Assembly (NCBI RefSeq): GCF_008329585.1
Contig: NZ_NPKP01000001.1
Location: forward strand, 744,001-808,000
Direction of reading: 5' to 3'
From: Mycolicibacterium sp. P9-22
GTDB taxonomy: Bacteria > Actinomycetota > Actinomycetes > Mycobacteriales > Mycobacteriaceae
Length of the DNA: 64,000 nt
Positions 9,074-17,710 of the stretch are shown in pieces. Each line of letters begins with the position of its first letter. Positions within the stretch are counted from its first letter, which is position 1. The notes under the pieces were generated by a model, which was not told the origin of the DNA, ran no database searches, and worked only from the letters and a program-made list of their open reading frames with translations. The translations under genes and the position numbers were made by a program.

Positions 9074-9871
9074 TCACGGCATCGTGTACCCGCCGCTGAC
9101 CGAGATCATCTGACCGGTGACCTGACGCGCGGCCTTCGGTGAGGCGAACCACAGCACCGACCTCGCGACATCCTCGGCTGTTGTAAGCCGACGCATCGGG
9201 GTGTCCTTCAGCATGAAATCGATCTGCTTGGGATTGAAGACCTCGTCCTCGCCGACGGACCACAGGCTGGCGGCACCGACCGCTTCCGGCCCCTCCGGCA
9301 TGACCAGCCCTGGACAGACGATGTTCGAGCGAATCCCGTGCCGTCCGTGCTCGCGGGCGGTGGTGCGCGCAAAGGCGACCATGGCGGCCTTGGTCGCACC
9401 GTAGATGCCTTGACGGATCTGGCCGAAGGCGGCGTCGCTGGCGATGAACACGATGGCACCTTCGCCGGCGTCCTTCATCGGTCCGATGGCAGCCTGCGTG
9501 GCGGCCACGGCGCTGAAGAAGTTGACTTCGACCGTGCGCTGCCACTTCTGCCGGTCGGTGTCGGTGGCGACGAAGCCGGGCACGCTCCAGCCAGCATTGT
9601 TCACCAGGACGTCAACGCCGCCCCACTGGGAGGCGGCAACACCGATTGCGCGCTCCGCGCCGCCGGCCACGGCAAGGTCCTCGATGGCCAGTTCGACCGC
9701 AGCCGCACCGAGCGCCAAGGCCTCATCGCGCACCTTTTCGGCCTGAGGCGCGTCGATGTCGTTCAAGACAATTCGAGCGCCTTCGGCGGCGAACTCGTGC
9801 ACGATGCCACGTCCGATGTTGGAGGCGCCGCCGGTGATGACAACCCGTGCGTTCGACAGTCCGAGATCCAT
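9074..9871 (-). CDS. SDR family oxidoreductase
   Basis: 265 aa classical short-chain dehydrogenase. The cofactor motif GGASNIGRG lies near residues 14-22, NNAG near residue 90, and the catalytic Ser with YxxxK (YGATK) at about residues 145-165. A closing GGYTMP is typical. It reads away from the Rieske-oxygenase operon and shares its intergenic promoter region (9872-9986). The overall sequence recalls dehydrogenases of cyclic hydroxyacyl-CoA or alcohol substrates (for example BadH-like), but substrate cannot be assigned. It may act on the same pathway as the divergent operon. Confidence 0.88.
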   Translation of the reverse strand: MDLGLSNARVVITGGASNIGRGIVHEFAAEGARIVLNDIDAPQAEKVRDEALALGAAAVELAIEDLAVAGGAERAIGVAASQWGGVDVLVNNAGWSVPGFVATDTDRQKWQRTVEVNFFSAVAATQAAIGPMKDAGEGAIVFIASDAAFGQIRQGIYGATKAAMVAFARTTAREHGRHGIRSNIVCPGLVMPEGPEAVGAASLWSVGEDEVFNPKQIDFMLKDTPMRRLTTAEDVARSVLWFASPKAARQVTGQMISVSGGYTMP

Positions 9872-9920
9872 GCTGCGTCCTTCCAGACGGATCGGCGGTT
9901 GAAACCGCTCGACCTATTGA

Positions 9921-9951
9921 TTTAACCTAGATTAGAAATTTCCGTTAGATT
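9921..9951 (+). promoter_or_regulatory. Probable promoter/operator of the Rieske-oxygenase operon (shared motif copy 1)
   Basis: The stretch TTTAACCTAGATTAGAAA (9921-9938), five bases, then GTTAG recurs with the same spacing at 35321-35348. It reads as a -35-like TTAACC at 9922-9927, an 18-base spacer, and a mycobacterial -10 of the TANNNT type, TAGATT at 9946-9951. The region is AT-rich in otherwise GC-rich DNA. TAAC and GTTA at its edges form a loose dyad, so a regulator could bind here. Function is inferred. Confidence 0.5.
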
Positions 9952-9986
9952 TGTCTATGTCGGTACGTATCGAGGGGAGAGCCCGG

Positions 9987-10733
9987 GTGGAGAAACTGCT
10001 CCAGGACAAGATCGCAGTGGTCACCGGCGCGGCGCAAGGCATCGGTTTGGAGATCGCGCGGACCCTGCACCAGCACGGCGCCCAGGTTGTCCTCGCCGAT
10101 CTCGACGAGGCCGCCGGTCGACGGGCCTGCGAGGACGTTGCCGGGCCGAGCGTCGCGTGCAGCAGTGCGGTGTGCGATGTGACGTCCGAGGATGATGTCC
10201 GAGCGCTGGTCGCCGGCACCGTCCGCGAGTACGGGCGTCTCGACATCTTCGTCAACAACGCCGGAATCACCCGGGACGCCTCGCTGAAGAAGATGCAGGT
10301 GGCCGACTTCGACTCGGTGATCACGGTTCATCTGCGCGGCACCTGGCTGGGCATCCGCGAAGCGTCCGCGGTGATGCGAGAGCAGAAGGCCGGCAGCATC
10401 ATCAATATCTCGTCGCTGTCCGGCAAGTCCGGCAACCCCGGGCAGACGAACTACAGCGCCGCGAAGGCGGGCATTGTCGGTCTGACCAAGGCAGCAGCCA
10501 AAGAGGTCGCCCACCACAACGTGCGCATCAACGCCATTCAGCCCGGACTGATCCGCACCCCGATGACCGCCGCGATGCCGGCCGATGTTTTCGCCCAACG
10601 CGAAGCGGACGTTCCGATGAAGCGGGCCGGCGAGCCCAGCGAGGTCGCCGGGGCTGTGGTGTTCCTGGGCTCGAACCTGTCCAGCTACATCACGGGTTCG
10701 GTCATCGAGGTCGGTGGCGGGAGGTACATGTGA
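9987..10733 (+). CDS. SDR family oxidoreductase (FabG-like), first gene of the Rieske operon
   Basis: 248 aa, the usual FabG length, from GTG 9987. That start follows a strong purine-rich ribosome site (GAGGGGAGAG at 9972-9981). An in-frame ATG at 9957 would add ten residues and would be almost leaderless from the -10 at 9946, so it remains possible. Motifs: TGAAQGIG near residue 15, NNAG near 85, YSAAK near 155. It probably oxidises a hydroxyl, perhaps a 3-hydroxyacyl-CoA or a diol formed by the oxygenase encoded downstream. Its stop overlaps the next start (GTGA at 10730). Confidence 0.88.
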   Translation: MEKLLQDKIAVVTGAAQGIGLEIARTLHQHGAQVVLADLDEAAGRRACEDVAGPSVACSSAVCDVTSEDDVRALVAGTVREYGRLDIFVNNAGITRDASLKKMQVADFDSVITVHLRGTWLGIREASAVMREQKAGSIINISSLSGKSGNPGQTNYSAAKAGIVGLTKAAAKEVAHHNVRINAIQPGLIRTPMTAAMPADVFAQREADVPMKRAGEPSEVAGAVVFLGSNLSSYITGSVIEVGGGRYM

Positions 10734-11506
10734 GCGTCACCGAGGTTCTCAGCGAGATCCGCGACGGCGTCGGGCGGATCACGCTCAACCGACCCGACCG
10801 GATGAACGCCATCAATGTCGCGTTGGCCTCCGAGTTGGGCGCGGCGATCACCCGGTTCGGCGACCGCAAGGATGTGAACGTCATCCTGATCCGCGGGGCG
10901 GGCGGGAACTTCTGCGCCGGTGGCGATTTTGATGAGGTGCAGCGGCTCCGAACCGAGAGCAGCGGCGCGTTGCGGACGCTTTTCACCACCTTCAAGGAAG
11001 CCTGCGGGGCCATCGGGCGCGCTCAGGTTCCGGTGGTGGCTGCGGTGGAAGGTGTGGCCGCGGCCGGCGGGTTCGAGCTGATGCAGGCGGCCGACATCGT
11101 CCTGACCGCGAAAGAAGCGCGCATCGCCGACAACCACATCAACTTCGGGATGATCCCGGGCGGGGGGAGCACGGTTCGGCTGCCTCGCATCGTCGGAAGG
11201 CAGCAAGCGTTCGGGCTGCTGTTGTCCGGTGACAAGATCAGCGGTTTCGAGGCCGTCGAACTCGGACTGGCCTACAACTCGTTCCCGGCGGACTCATTCG
11301 ACGCATCAGTCGAAGCCTTCGTCGCGAAGCTCGCCGGCCGTGACCGCTCGGCGGTGACGGCCATCAAGCGACTGGTCACCGAAGGCCTGTATAAGGACAT
11401 TGCCGCGGCCGACCTCGAGGAGACCAACGCGGTGGTGTGGCGACTGAGCGGCGAAGCAGGCCAGGCCGGCGTATCCGCATTCAAAAACAGGGAGGCCAAA
11501 CCATGA
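10730..11506 (+). CDS. Enoyl-CoA hydratase/isomerase (crotonase) family, copy 1
   Basis: 258 aa, GTG start overlapping the previous stop. The crotonase fold is shown by 'ITLNRPDRMNAIN' near the N-terminus, the oxyanion-hole stretch GNFCAGGDF near 60, and AAAGGFELMQAADIV near 110. The first catalytic Glu position is kept (GGFEL). At the second Glu position the sequence reads ADNHINFG, so His replaces Glu by my alignment. It may therefore not be a plain hydratase; ring hydrolases, isomerases and synthases of this fold often differ at these sites. It is the first of three tandem crotonases. Confidence 0.85.
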   Translation: MSVTEVLSEIRDGVGRITLNRPDRMNAINVALASELGAAITRFGDRKDVNVILIRGAGGNFCAGGDFDEVQRLRTESSGALRTLFTTFKEACGAIGRAQVPVVAAVEGVAAAGGFELMQAADIVLTAKEARIADNHINFGMIPGGGSTVRLPRIVGRQQAFGLLLSGDKISGFEAVELGLAYNSFPADSFDASVEAFVAKLAGRDRSAVTAIKRLVTEGLYKDIAAADLEETNAVVWRLSGEAGQAGVSAFKNREAKP

Positions 11507-12306
11507 CCGAAACCATCTACACCCCGGTATTGCGCGACGTGACACCGACGGGCATCGCCAGGATCAGGCTCAACAGTCCACACATCTCCAACGGACTGAA
11601 CGTCGTGACGCTCAAAGCGTTGCACGAGGTGATCCTGTCCTGCCATGCCGATCCCGAGGTCAAGGTGGTCCTGCTTACCGGCGAGGGGCGGAACTTCTGT
11701 GCCGGGGGAGACGTCCACACGTTCGAGTCCAAGGGGGACGGCCTTCCCGACTACCTCCGGGAAGCGACGGCCTGGCTGCAGCTGGCCACCGCGGCACTGT
11801 TCCAGCTGAAGGTGCCGGTGGTCACCGCCGTCCAGGGTTTCGCTGCCGGTGGTGGCGGCCTCGGACTGGTCTGTGCTTCGGACATCGTGGTCGCGGCTCG
11901 CTCTGCAAAGTTCTTCTCGGGTGCCGTGCGGGTCGGGATGGCCCCGGACGGCGGCTCCTCGGTGACACTCGCCCAGCTCGTCGGGTTGCGGCAGGCGCTG
12001 CGGATTCTGTTGACCAACCCCACCCTGACTGCGACCGAGGCCGCCGAGATCGGACTGATCACCGAGGTGGTCGAGGACGACGACCTGATCACCCGCGCCG
12101 AGACGATCGCCGAAGAACTGGCCGCGATGCCCACCCTGGCACTGTCGGCGACCAAACGGCTCGTCTGGTCCGGGGTCGGCGCCTCCATCGAAGAGAGACT
12201 GCCCGAGGAATCTCGCACCGTGTCGGAGCTGTCCGGCACCGCCGACGCACTGGAGGGCCTGCGGGCCGTCATCGAGCGCCGCACCCCGAGGTTCGTCGGG
12301 CGATGA
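11503..12306 (+). CDS. Enoyl-CoA hydratase/isomerase (crotonase) family, copy 2
   Basis: 267 aa from ATG 11503, which overlaps the previous stop as ATGA. An upstream in-frame start at 11437 would only duplicate the end of copy 1. The oxyanion region is GRNFCAGGDVH. Both canonical crotonase Glu positions look replaced: GGGLGLV for GGGCELA, and GAVRVG where PEILLG is usual. An Asp is present in APDGG, as in isomerase-type members such as PaaG or ECI. A Delta-isomerase or another acid-base reaction on a CoA ester is therefore likelier than hydration. It differs clearly from copies 1 and 3, so the three are not recent duplicates. Confidence 0.83.
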   Translation: MTETIYTPVLRDVTPTGIARIRLNSPHISNGLNVVTLKALHEVILSCHADPEVKVVLLTGEGRNFCAGGDVHTFESKGDGLPDYLREATAWLQLATAALFQLKVPVVTAVQGFAAGGGGLGLVCASDIVVAARSAKFFSGAVRVGMAPDGGSSVTLAQLVGLRQALRILLTNPTLTATEAAEIGLITEVVEDDDLITRAETIAEELAAMPTLALSATKRLVWSGVGASIEERLPEESRTVSELSGTADALEGLRAVIERRTPRFVGR

Positions 12307-13088
12307 CCGTTCTCGTCGAGGACGACGGCGCTGTCCGCATCCTGACCCTCAATCGGCCCGATGTCCGCAATGCCATCGACATCCCGTTGCGACTTGCGCT
12401 CGCCGATGCGCTTGAGGATGCCGATGCCGACACGAAGGTCCGGGTGATCGTGTTGACCGGCACCGGGAGCACCTTCTGCTCCGGGGGTGATATCTCCACG
12501 ATGAAGCTGATGTCGGAGGCGGACGCGCTGGAACGGGCGCGGCTCGCCCAGCGGGTGATCCGCGCCATCTGGACCACACCCAAGCCGGTTCTGGCGGCCG
12601 TGGAGGGTGCTGCCTTCGGCGCCGGCGCGGCGCTGGCTGCAGCGTGTGACCGCATCGTCGCGGCGCGCGACGCGCGGTTCGCCACCACCTTCACCAATGT
12701 CGGGCTCGCCGGTGACATGGGTGCCTTCGCGTCGCTGCCGCGCCGGATGGGTGTGGCCCGCGCCCGGCAGATGATGCTGCTGCCCGAACCGATCACGGCT
12801 GACATTGCGCTGCAGTGGGGGCTGGTCGACGCCTGCGTCGACGCCGGGGAAGCGCTGTCGGCGGCGCGCGCCGACGCCGCGCGCCTGGCGGCGGGTCCCG
12901 CGCAGGCCTACGGCGTGATCAAGACGATGTTGGCCGTCGCACCCACCCTGCATCCGCTCGACGTCCTCGACCAGGAAGCCGCCCACCAGGCGAAGCTGTT
13001 CGGCAGCGATGACTTTGCAGAGGGCATCGCCGCCTTCCGCGAGAAGCGGCGACCATCGTTCGGCACACGACAAGGAGTGCACTCATGA
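12303..13088 (+). CDS. Enoyl-CoA hydratase/isomerase (crotonase) family, copy 3
   Basis: 261 aa, ATG overlapping the previous stop (ATGA). It shows 'LTLNRPDVRNAID' at the start, GSTFCSGGDIS for the oxyanion hole near 60, and GAGAALAAACD in the middle. Neither of the usual Glu residues is visible at the expected places, and an Asp occurs in LAGDMGA, again an isomerase-like pattern. It lies directly before the oxygenase alpha subunit gene, with which it overlaps by 4 bases. The reaction is unknown. The position suggests a role in processing the oxygenated product as a CoA ester. Confidence 0.83.
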   Translation: MTVLVEDDGAVRILTLNRPDVRNAIDIPLRLALADALEDADADTKVRVIVLTGTGSTFCSGGDISTMKLMSEADALERARLAQRVIRAIWTTPKPVLAAVEGAAFGAGAALAAACDRIVAARDARFATTFTNVGLAGDMGAFASLPRRMGVARARQMMLLPEPITADIALQWGLVDACVDAGEALSAARADAARLAAGPAQAYGVIKTMLAVAPTLHPLDVLDQEAAHQAKLFGSDDFAEGIAAFREKRRPSFGTRQGVHS

Positions 13089-14353
13089 CCTCTGTGATCG
13101 ATCCCAGCGCCGGCACCGGCAGTCGCTATGACCGGCTGATCCGCCCCGAACGGGTTCACGGCAGCCTCTACAGCGACCCCAGCATCTATGCCGAGGAGCT
13201 GGAGAAGATCTGGTACCGGACGTGGGTGTTCGTCGGGCACGAGAGTGAGGTCGCACAACCCAACGACTACGTGCGCAAGAAGCTGGGCCCGCAGGACGTC
13301 ATCATGACGCGGGATCGTGACGGCGAAATCCATCTGCTGCTGAACCGCTGCGCGCATCGCGGCAACCAGGTCTGCGACGACGCCAAAGGCAATTCGAGCA
13401 CCTTCCGTTGCCCGTATCACGGGTGGACTTTCCGCAACGACGGTGATCTGATCGGCTTCCCCTTCTTCAAGGGCTACAACGGTCGCAAATTGGATCTGGC
13501 CATGGGCCGGGTGCCCCGCGTCGACTCATACGGCGGCTTCGTCTTCGGCAGCTTCGCATCCGACGGACCGTCGTTGGTGGAGCACCTCGGTGCCGCGGCC
13601 GGCGAGATCGACCGCCTCACCCGGCTGTCGCCGGAAGGGCGCGTGGAACTCACCGCCGGGTGGCTGCAGCACAAAGCCCGCGCGAACTGGAAGCTGCTGG
13701 CCGAGAACGAGACCGACGGATATCACCCGCAGTTTGTGCACGGTTCGATCTTCGGTGTCACCGGCAGCACCATCGGCCCGCTCTACAGCGACTCTTCGAT
13801 CGCGGTGACGCGTGATCTCGGCGACGGCCACAGCGAGAACGACCTGCGACCCGAATTCCGCAAGTACGCGACGCCGATGCGGTGGTTCGGCACCACGGAG
13901 TCCCGCGTGCCCGACTACGTCGCCGCCATCCGGGCCAAGCACGGTGATGCCGCCGAGGAGATCCTCATCGAGGGCGCGCCGCACGTCATGATCTTCCCCA
14001 ACCTGTTCATCGCCGAAATCCAGGTCTTCAACATCCAGCCCACCGGTGTGGACGAGTGCGTCCAGTACGCCACTGCGGTGCAGTTGGCCGGCGCCCCGGA
14101 ATTGAACCGGCGCATGGTGTCCCAGTGCATCGGCTCGGTCGGGCCTGCCGGCATGTTGCTGGCCGACGACACCGAGATGTACGAGCGCAACCAGCAGGGC
14201 ATCGCGGCACTGAGCCCGGAATGGCTGGACGTCCGCCGCGGGATGCATCGGGAAACGGTCGATGAGAACGGGTTCAAGATCGGCACCAACACCGACGAGA
14301 CCGGCATGCGTGGCTTCTGGTCGCACTACAAGACACTGATGGAGAGGGACTGA
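13085..14353 (+). CDS. Aromatic-ring-hydroxylating (Rieske) dioxygenase, alpha subunit
   Basis: 422 aa. The Rieske [2Fe-2S] ligands are visible as Cys89-x-His91 and Cys109-x2-His112. The mononuclear iron site is the NExDx2Hx4H pattern, with Asp211, His214 and His219. This is the catalytic subunit of a multi-component oxygenase that adds oxygen to an aromatic or other cyclic substrate in the cytosol. The beta subunit gene follows 3 bases later. No dedicated ferredoxin or reductase lies in this operon. The nearest candidate electron donor is the flavin/[2Fe-2S] reductase at 25787-26776, or the ferredoxin and FprB-like genes near 58.5 kb. The substrate cannot be read from sequence. Confidence 0.93.
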   Translation: MTSVIDPSAGTGSRYDRLIRPERVHGSLYSDPSIYAEELEKIWYRTWVFVGHESEVAQPNDYVRKKLGPQDVIMTRDRDGEIHLLLNRCAHRGNQVCDDAKGNSSTFRCPYHGWTFRNDGDLIGFPFFKGYNGRKLDLAMGRVPRVDSYGGFVFGSFASDGPSLVEHLGAAAGEIDRLTRLSPEGRVELTAGWLQHKARANWKLLAENETDGYHPQFVHGSIFGVTGSTIGPLYSDSSIAVTRDLGDGHSENDLRPEFRKYATPMRWFGTTESRVPDYVAAIRAKHGDAAEEILIEGAPHVMIFPNLFIAEIQVFNIQPTGVDECVQYATAVQLAGAPELNRRMVSQCIGSVGPAGMLLADDTEMYERNQQGIAALSPEWLDVRRGMHRETVDENGFKIGTNTDETGMRGFWSHYKTLMERD

Positions 14354-14356
14354 GCC

Positions 14357-14890
14357 GTGACCGCGTCCTTGAAAGCGACAGACAGTCTGGCACCCGTTCC
14401 GGACGGCTTTGATCGGCACGAGGTGGAGCAGTTCATCTACCGCGAAGCCCGCCATGCCGACGAAAACGACTACGACGCATGGGAAGCACTGTGGACCGAC
14501 GATGCGCTCTACTGGGTGCCGGCGGACACGAATCCCGTCGACCCGCTGCGGCAGATGTCGATCATCTTCGATAACCGCAGCCGGATCAGCACCCGCCTCA
14601 AGCAGGTCCGCACCGGCCGGCGGTATGCCCAGGCGCCGCCGTCGCATCTGCGCCGCCTGATCTCCAATATCGAGTTTCTCGGTGGGCGGGCCGGCGCCGA
14701 CGGTGCGATCGACCTGGAGGTGGGCGCTAATTTTGTTGTGGTGGAGTCCCGCCCACGTGGAAACCACATCTGGGGCGGCCGGGTCACCTATCGACTGCGG
14801 CGGGCGGATGACGAGCTGAAACTGGCGTACAAGAAGGTCCAGCTCGTCGACGCCGACAAGCCGATTCCGACTTTGAGCTTCCTCATCTAA
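14357..14890 (+). CDS. Aromatic-ring-hydroxylating dioxygenase, beta subunit
   Basis: 177 aa, GTG start, normal length for this small subunit. The N-terminal part 'HEVEQFIYREARHADENDYDAWEALWTDDALYWVP' has the classic beta-subunit signature, and the fold is NTF2-like with no metal. It forms the structural partner of the alpha subunit just upstream and often shapes specificity. The following gene begins 8 bases after its stop, with an AAGGAG ribosome site lying across that stop. Confidence 0.9.
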   Translation: MTASLKATDSLAPVPDGFDRHEVEQFIYREARHADENDYDAWEALWTDDALYWVPADTNPVDPLRQMSIIFDNRSRISTRLKQVRTGRRYAQAPPSHLRRLISNIEFLGGRAGADGAIDLEVGANFVVVESRPRGNHIWGGRVTYRLRRADDELKLAYKKVQLVDADKPIPTLSFLI

Positions 14891-14898
14891 GGAGCAGC

Positions 14899-15153
14899 AT
14901 GGGCATCCAATTCGACGGGACGGCACCGGTGACGATTCCAGGTGTCGGTGCGGTCATCGGCAGCGAGTTTGCCGAGGTCGCGGTCAGCATCGACGATCAG
15001 GCCAACGCGCCGCGACTCAAAGTCGAGGACCTGCGCACCGGACGGGTCCGCTATCTCGACGCACTTGAACTCGAAACCATCGTCTGGCTGCCCGACGAGC
15101 GGCTCAACAGCCTGCTCGATCCGTCGGCCGACCGCTGGCGAGGTGACGAATGA
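14899..15153 (+). CDS. Small conserved-looking protein of unknown function (84 aa)
   Basis: 84 aa, ATG start with AAGGAG at 14889-14894. I do not recognise a family. The protein has no Cys, no membrane segment and an acidic, beta-strand-rich look, with a closing LNSLLDPSADRWRGDE. It sits between the oxygenase beta gene and a thiolase gene, and its stop overlaps the thiolase ATG (ATGA at 15150), so it is translated within the operon. It could be an accessory or assembly factor of the oxygenase, but that is only a guess from position. Confidence 0.75.
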   Translation: MGIQFDGTAPVTIPGVGAVIGSEFAEVAVSIDDQANAPRLKVEDLRTGRVRYLDALELETIVWLPDERLNSLLDPSADRWRGDE

Positions 15154-16358
15154 GGCGCGCCGCCATCGTCGCACCGCTGCGGACGCCGGTCGGCACCTTC
15201 GGCGGCGGCCTGCTGCCGCTGCGGGCGGAGGATCTGGCTGCCCGGGTGATCAAGGAGGTCGTCGCGCGCAGCGGGGTGGCGCCGGATGCCATCGAGGATG
15301 TGGTCTTCGCGCAGTCCTACGCGAACTCCGAAGCACCCTGCATCGGACGGTGGGCGGCGCTGCATGCCGGCCTTCCGATCAGCGTGTCGGGGCTGCAGAT
15401 CGATCGCCGGTGCGGCGGTGGGCTGCAGGCTGTGATCACCGCAGCGATGACCGTGCAGACCGGCGCCGCCGACGTGGTGATAGCCGGTGGTGTCGAGTCG
15501 ATGAGCAACATCGAGCACTACACCACCACCGCGCGGTGGGGATCGCGAGCGGGTAACCAGGTGCTCTACGACCGACTGGACCGCGGTCGCGAGATGTCCC
15601 AGCCGGCATGGCGATTCGGTGCCATCAGCGGCATGATCGAGACAGCGGAGAACCTCGCCGAGGACTACGGTATCGACCGCGCCGCCGCCGACGAATTCGC
15701 TGTCCGCAGCCATGCCCGGGCGCACGCCGCGCAGCAGTCCGGCGTGTTCGACGACGAGATCGTGGCCGTCGAGGTGCCGCAGCGTCGCGGTGAACCGGTC
15801 ATCGTCGCCCGTGACGAAGGCATCCGACCCACCACCACGATCGACACCCTGGCCAAGCTGCGCACCATCCAGACCGGCGGGACGGTCACGGCGGGAAATT
15901 CCAGTCAACAGAATGACGCGGCGGCCGCCTGTCTGGTTGTTGCCGAGGATCGGTTGGAGTCGCTCGGCCTGGAACCGATCGGGTACCTCGAGGGGTGGGC
16001 AGCCGTCGGTTGCGAGCCGTCCCGGATGGGGATCGGACCGGTCGGTGCCACCGAGAAACTTTTCGCGCGAACCGGACTCGCGTTCGACGACCTGGCGTTG
16101 ATCGAGATCAACGAGGCCTTCGCCGTGCAGGTGCTGGCGGTCCTGTCGGGCTGGGGTCTCAAGCTCGACGATGTCGAAGACCGGTTGAACGTCAACGGAT
16201 CCGGCATCTCACTCGGCCATCCCATCGGCGCGACCGGGGTACGCATCTTGACGACCATGCTGCATGAGCTACGCCGGCGTGGTGGCGGGTTGGCCCTGGA
16301 GACCATGTGCATCGGCGGCGGGCAGGGCCTGGCCGCGGTGTTCCGGGGCGCATCGTGA
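15150..16358 (+). CDS. Thiolase (acetyl-CoA acetyltransferase family)
   Basis: 402 aa. The catalytic residues of a classical thiolase are all visible: Cys88 in DRRCGGGLQA, the NEAFAVQ motif near 325, His357 in GHPIGATG and Cys387 in CIGGGQG. It should cleave a 3-ketoacyl-CoA with CoA, or run the reverse. It is coupled to the 84-aa gene upstream and, through a GTGA overlap at 16355, to the HMG-CoA-synthase-like gene downstream. It is the most canonical beta-oxidation enzyme in this operon and probably releases acetyl- or propionyl-CoA. Confidence 0.92.
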   Translation: MRRAAIVAPLRTPVGTFGGGLLPLRAEDLAARVIKEVVARSGVAPDAIEDVVFAQSYANSEAPCIGRWAALHAGLPISVSGLQIDRRCGGGLQAVITAAMTVQTGAADVVIAGGVESMSNIEHYTTTARWGSRAGNQVLYDRLDRGREMSQPAWRFGAISGMIETAENLAEDYGIDRAAADEFAVRSHARAHAAQQSGVFDDEIVAVEVPQRRGEPVIVARDEGIRPTTTIDTLAKLRTIQTGGTVTAGNSSQQNDAAAACLVVAEDRLESLGLEPIGYLEGWAAVGCEPSRMGIGPVGATEKLFARTGLAFDDLALIEINEAFAVQVLAVLSGWGLKLDDVEDRLNVNGSGISLGHPIGATGVRILTTMLHELRRRGGGLALETMCIGGGQGLAAVFRGAS

Positions 16359-17710
16359 GTGCCGGGCTGCTCGGATACGCCAGTTACCTGCCACGGCACC
16401 GGCTGCCGGCAGCAGCAATCGGGTTGCGTAAGGGTGATCGGGTGGTGGCCTCCTACGACGAGGACTCCACCACCATGGCCGTGGCCGCCGCCGGCGCCGC
16501 GTTGGCCCCCGGTGCGGTGCCCGCCGCGCTGTACCTGGCCACCACCTCACCGGCCTACGTCGACAAGACCAACGCCACCGCGGTGCACGCCGCGCTGGGG
16601 TTGCCGGCCCAGGTGTTCTCCGCCGACCTGTGCGGCACCGGCCGCAGCACCATCGCCGCACTCAAGCTGGCGGCACAGGGCGGCGGTCTTGTGGTTGCCG
16701 CCGATGTCCGGGTGGGCAAGCCGGGCTCGGCCGACGAGAAGACCGGCGGCGACGGCGCCGCCGCGCTGTGGTTCGGTGACGGCGAGCCGATCGCGCGGAT
16801 CGTGGCGCTCCGGTCACAGACCGCCGAGTTCCTGGACCGCTGGCGGGAACCGACATCGGTGACCGGCCAGCAGTGGGAGGAACGGTTCGGCGCCGAGCAG
16901 TACAGTGCGCTGATCAGGTCGACCGCACGTGCGGCGCTCGATGATGCCGGCATCGCGGACGCCGATCACGTCGTGTTGGCCTGTCCGAACACCGCAATCA
17001 TCAAACGGGCCGCCACCCTGGTCAAGGGCCAGAAGTCGGTATCGACGTCGCCCATCGGGCACGCCGGCGCCGCTGACGCGCTGATCGCCCTGGCGGGCGT
17101 GCTAGACGGTGCTGCGCCGGGGGACAGCATTGTCGTGATCTCGGCGGTCGATGGATGCGATGTGGTCGTGCTGCAGACCACCGCGGCGCTGGCCGCACAG
17201 CGTCAGGCTCGCCCACTGGCCGATCAGCGGTCTGCCGGGCTGCCGGTCGAGCAGTTGACCTATCTGTCATGGCGCGGCTTGGTCGAACTGGAGGCGCCGC
17301 GCCGACCCGAGCCGGAACGCGCAGCAGCGCCACCAGCCGCGCGCTCGGCGGGGTGGAAGTTCGGGTTCACCGGGGCACGTTGCGACGAATGCGGGTTTAC
17401 CCATCTTCCGCCGGTGCGGGTGTGCCGCTCATGTACTGCAGTCGACGCGATGACCGCGCTGCCGGTGGCACAGCTGACCGGGACTGTGGTCACCTACACG
17501 GTGGATCGGCTGGCGTTCTCCCCGTCCCCACCGATGGTGCAGGCCGTGGTGGATATAGAGGGTGGGGGACGGTGCACGCTCGAGGTGGCCGACGCGCGAC
17601 CCGATGATCTCGAAGTCGGTGCGCGGGTGCGGTTTTCCTTCCGGAGACTGTTCACCGCCGGCGGCGTGCACGACTACTTCTGGAAGGCGGTGCAGGAGGA
17701 TGCCCAGTAA
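16355..17710 (+). CDS. HMG-CoA-synthase-like (thiolase-fold) domain fused to a DUF35 zinc-ribbon/OB domain
   Basis: 451 aa from GTG 16355, which overlaps the previous stop. Residues 1 to about 285 form a thiolase-superfamily/HMG-CoA-synthase-like domain, with a Cys93 nucleophile in ADLCGTGRS and His236 in SPIGHAGAADA. A linker rich in Pro, Arg and Ala (about 310-332) leads to a DUF35 domain with a zinc ribbon (Cys343, Cys346, Cys357, Cys360) and an OB-fold. In archaea separate proteins of these types bind an acetoacetyl-CoA thiolase, and in steroid catabolism DUF35 proteins bind Ltp-type aldolases. The thiolase-like gene just downstream overlaps it by 11 bases and is the natural partner. Confidence 0.88.
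   Translation: MSAGLLGYASYLPRHRLPAAAIGLRKGDRVVASYDEDSTTMAVAAAGAALAPGAVPAALYLATTSPAYVDKTNATAVHAALGLPAQVFSADLCGTGRSTIAALKLAAQGGGLVVAADVRVGKPGSADEKTGGDGAAALWFGDGEPIARIVALRSQTAEFLDRWREPTSVTGQQWEERFGAEQYSALIRSTARAALDDAGIADADHVVLACPNTAIIKRAATLVKGQKSVSTSPIGHAGAADALIALAGVLDGAAPGDSIVVISAVDGCDVVVLQTTAALAAQRQARPLADQRSAGLPVEQLTYLSWRGLVELEAPRRPEPERAAAPPAARSAGWKFGFTGARCDECGFTHLPPVRVCRSCTAVDAMTALPVAQLTGTVVTYTVDRLAFSPSPPMVQAVVDIEGGGRCTLEVADARPDDLEVGARVRFSFRRLFTAGGVHDYFWKAVQEDAQ

Noticed and set aside
13526..14926. 466-codon frame antisense to the Rieske alpha and beta genes, and a 443-codon frame antisense to crotonases at 11751-13082.
   Set aside because: Both mirror well-supported genes with intact catalytic motifs; no independent evidence for the minus strand.
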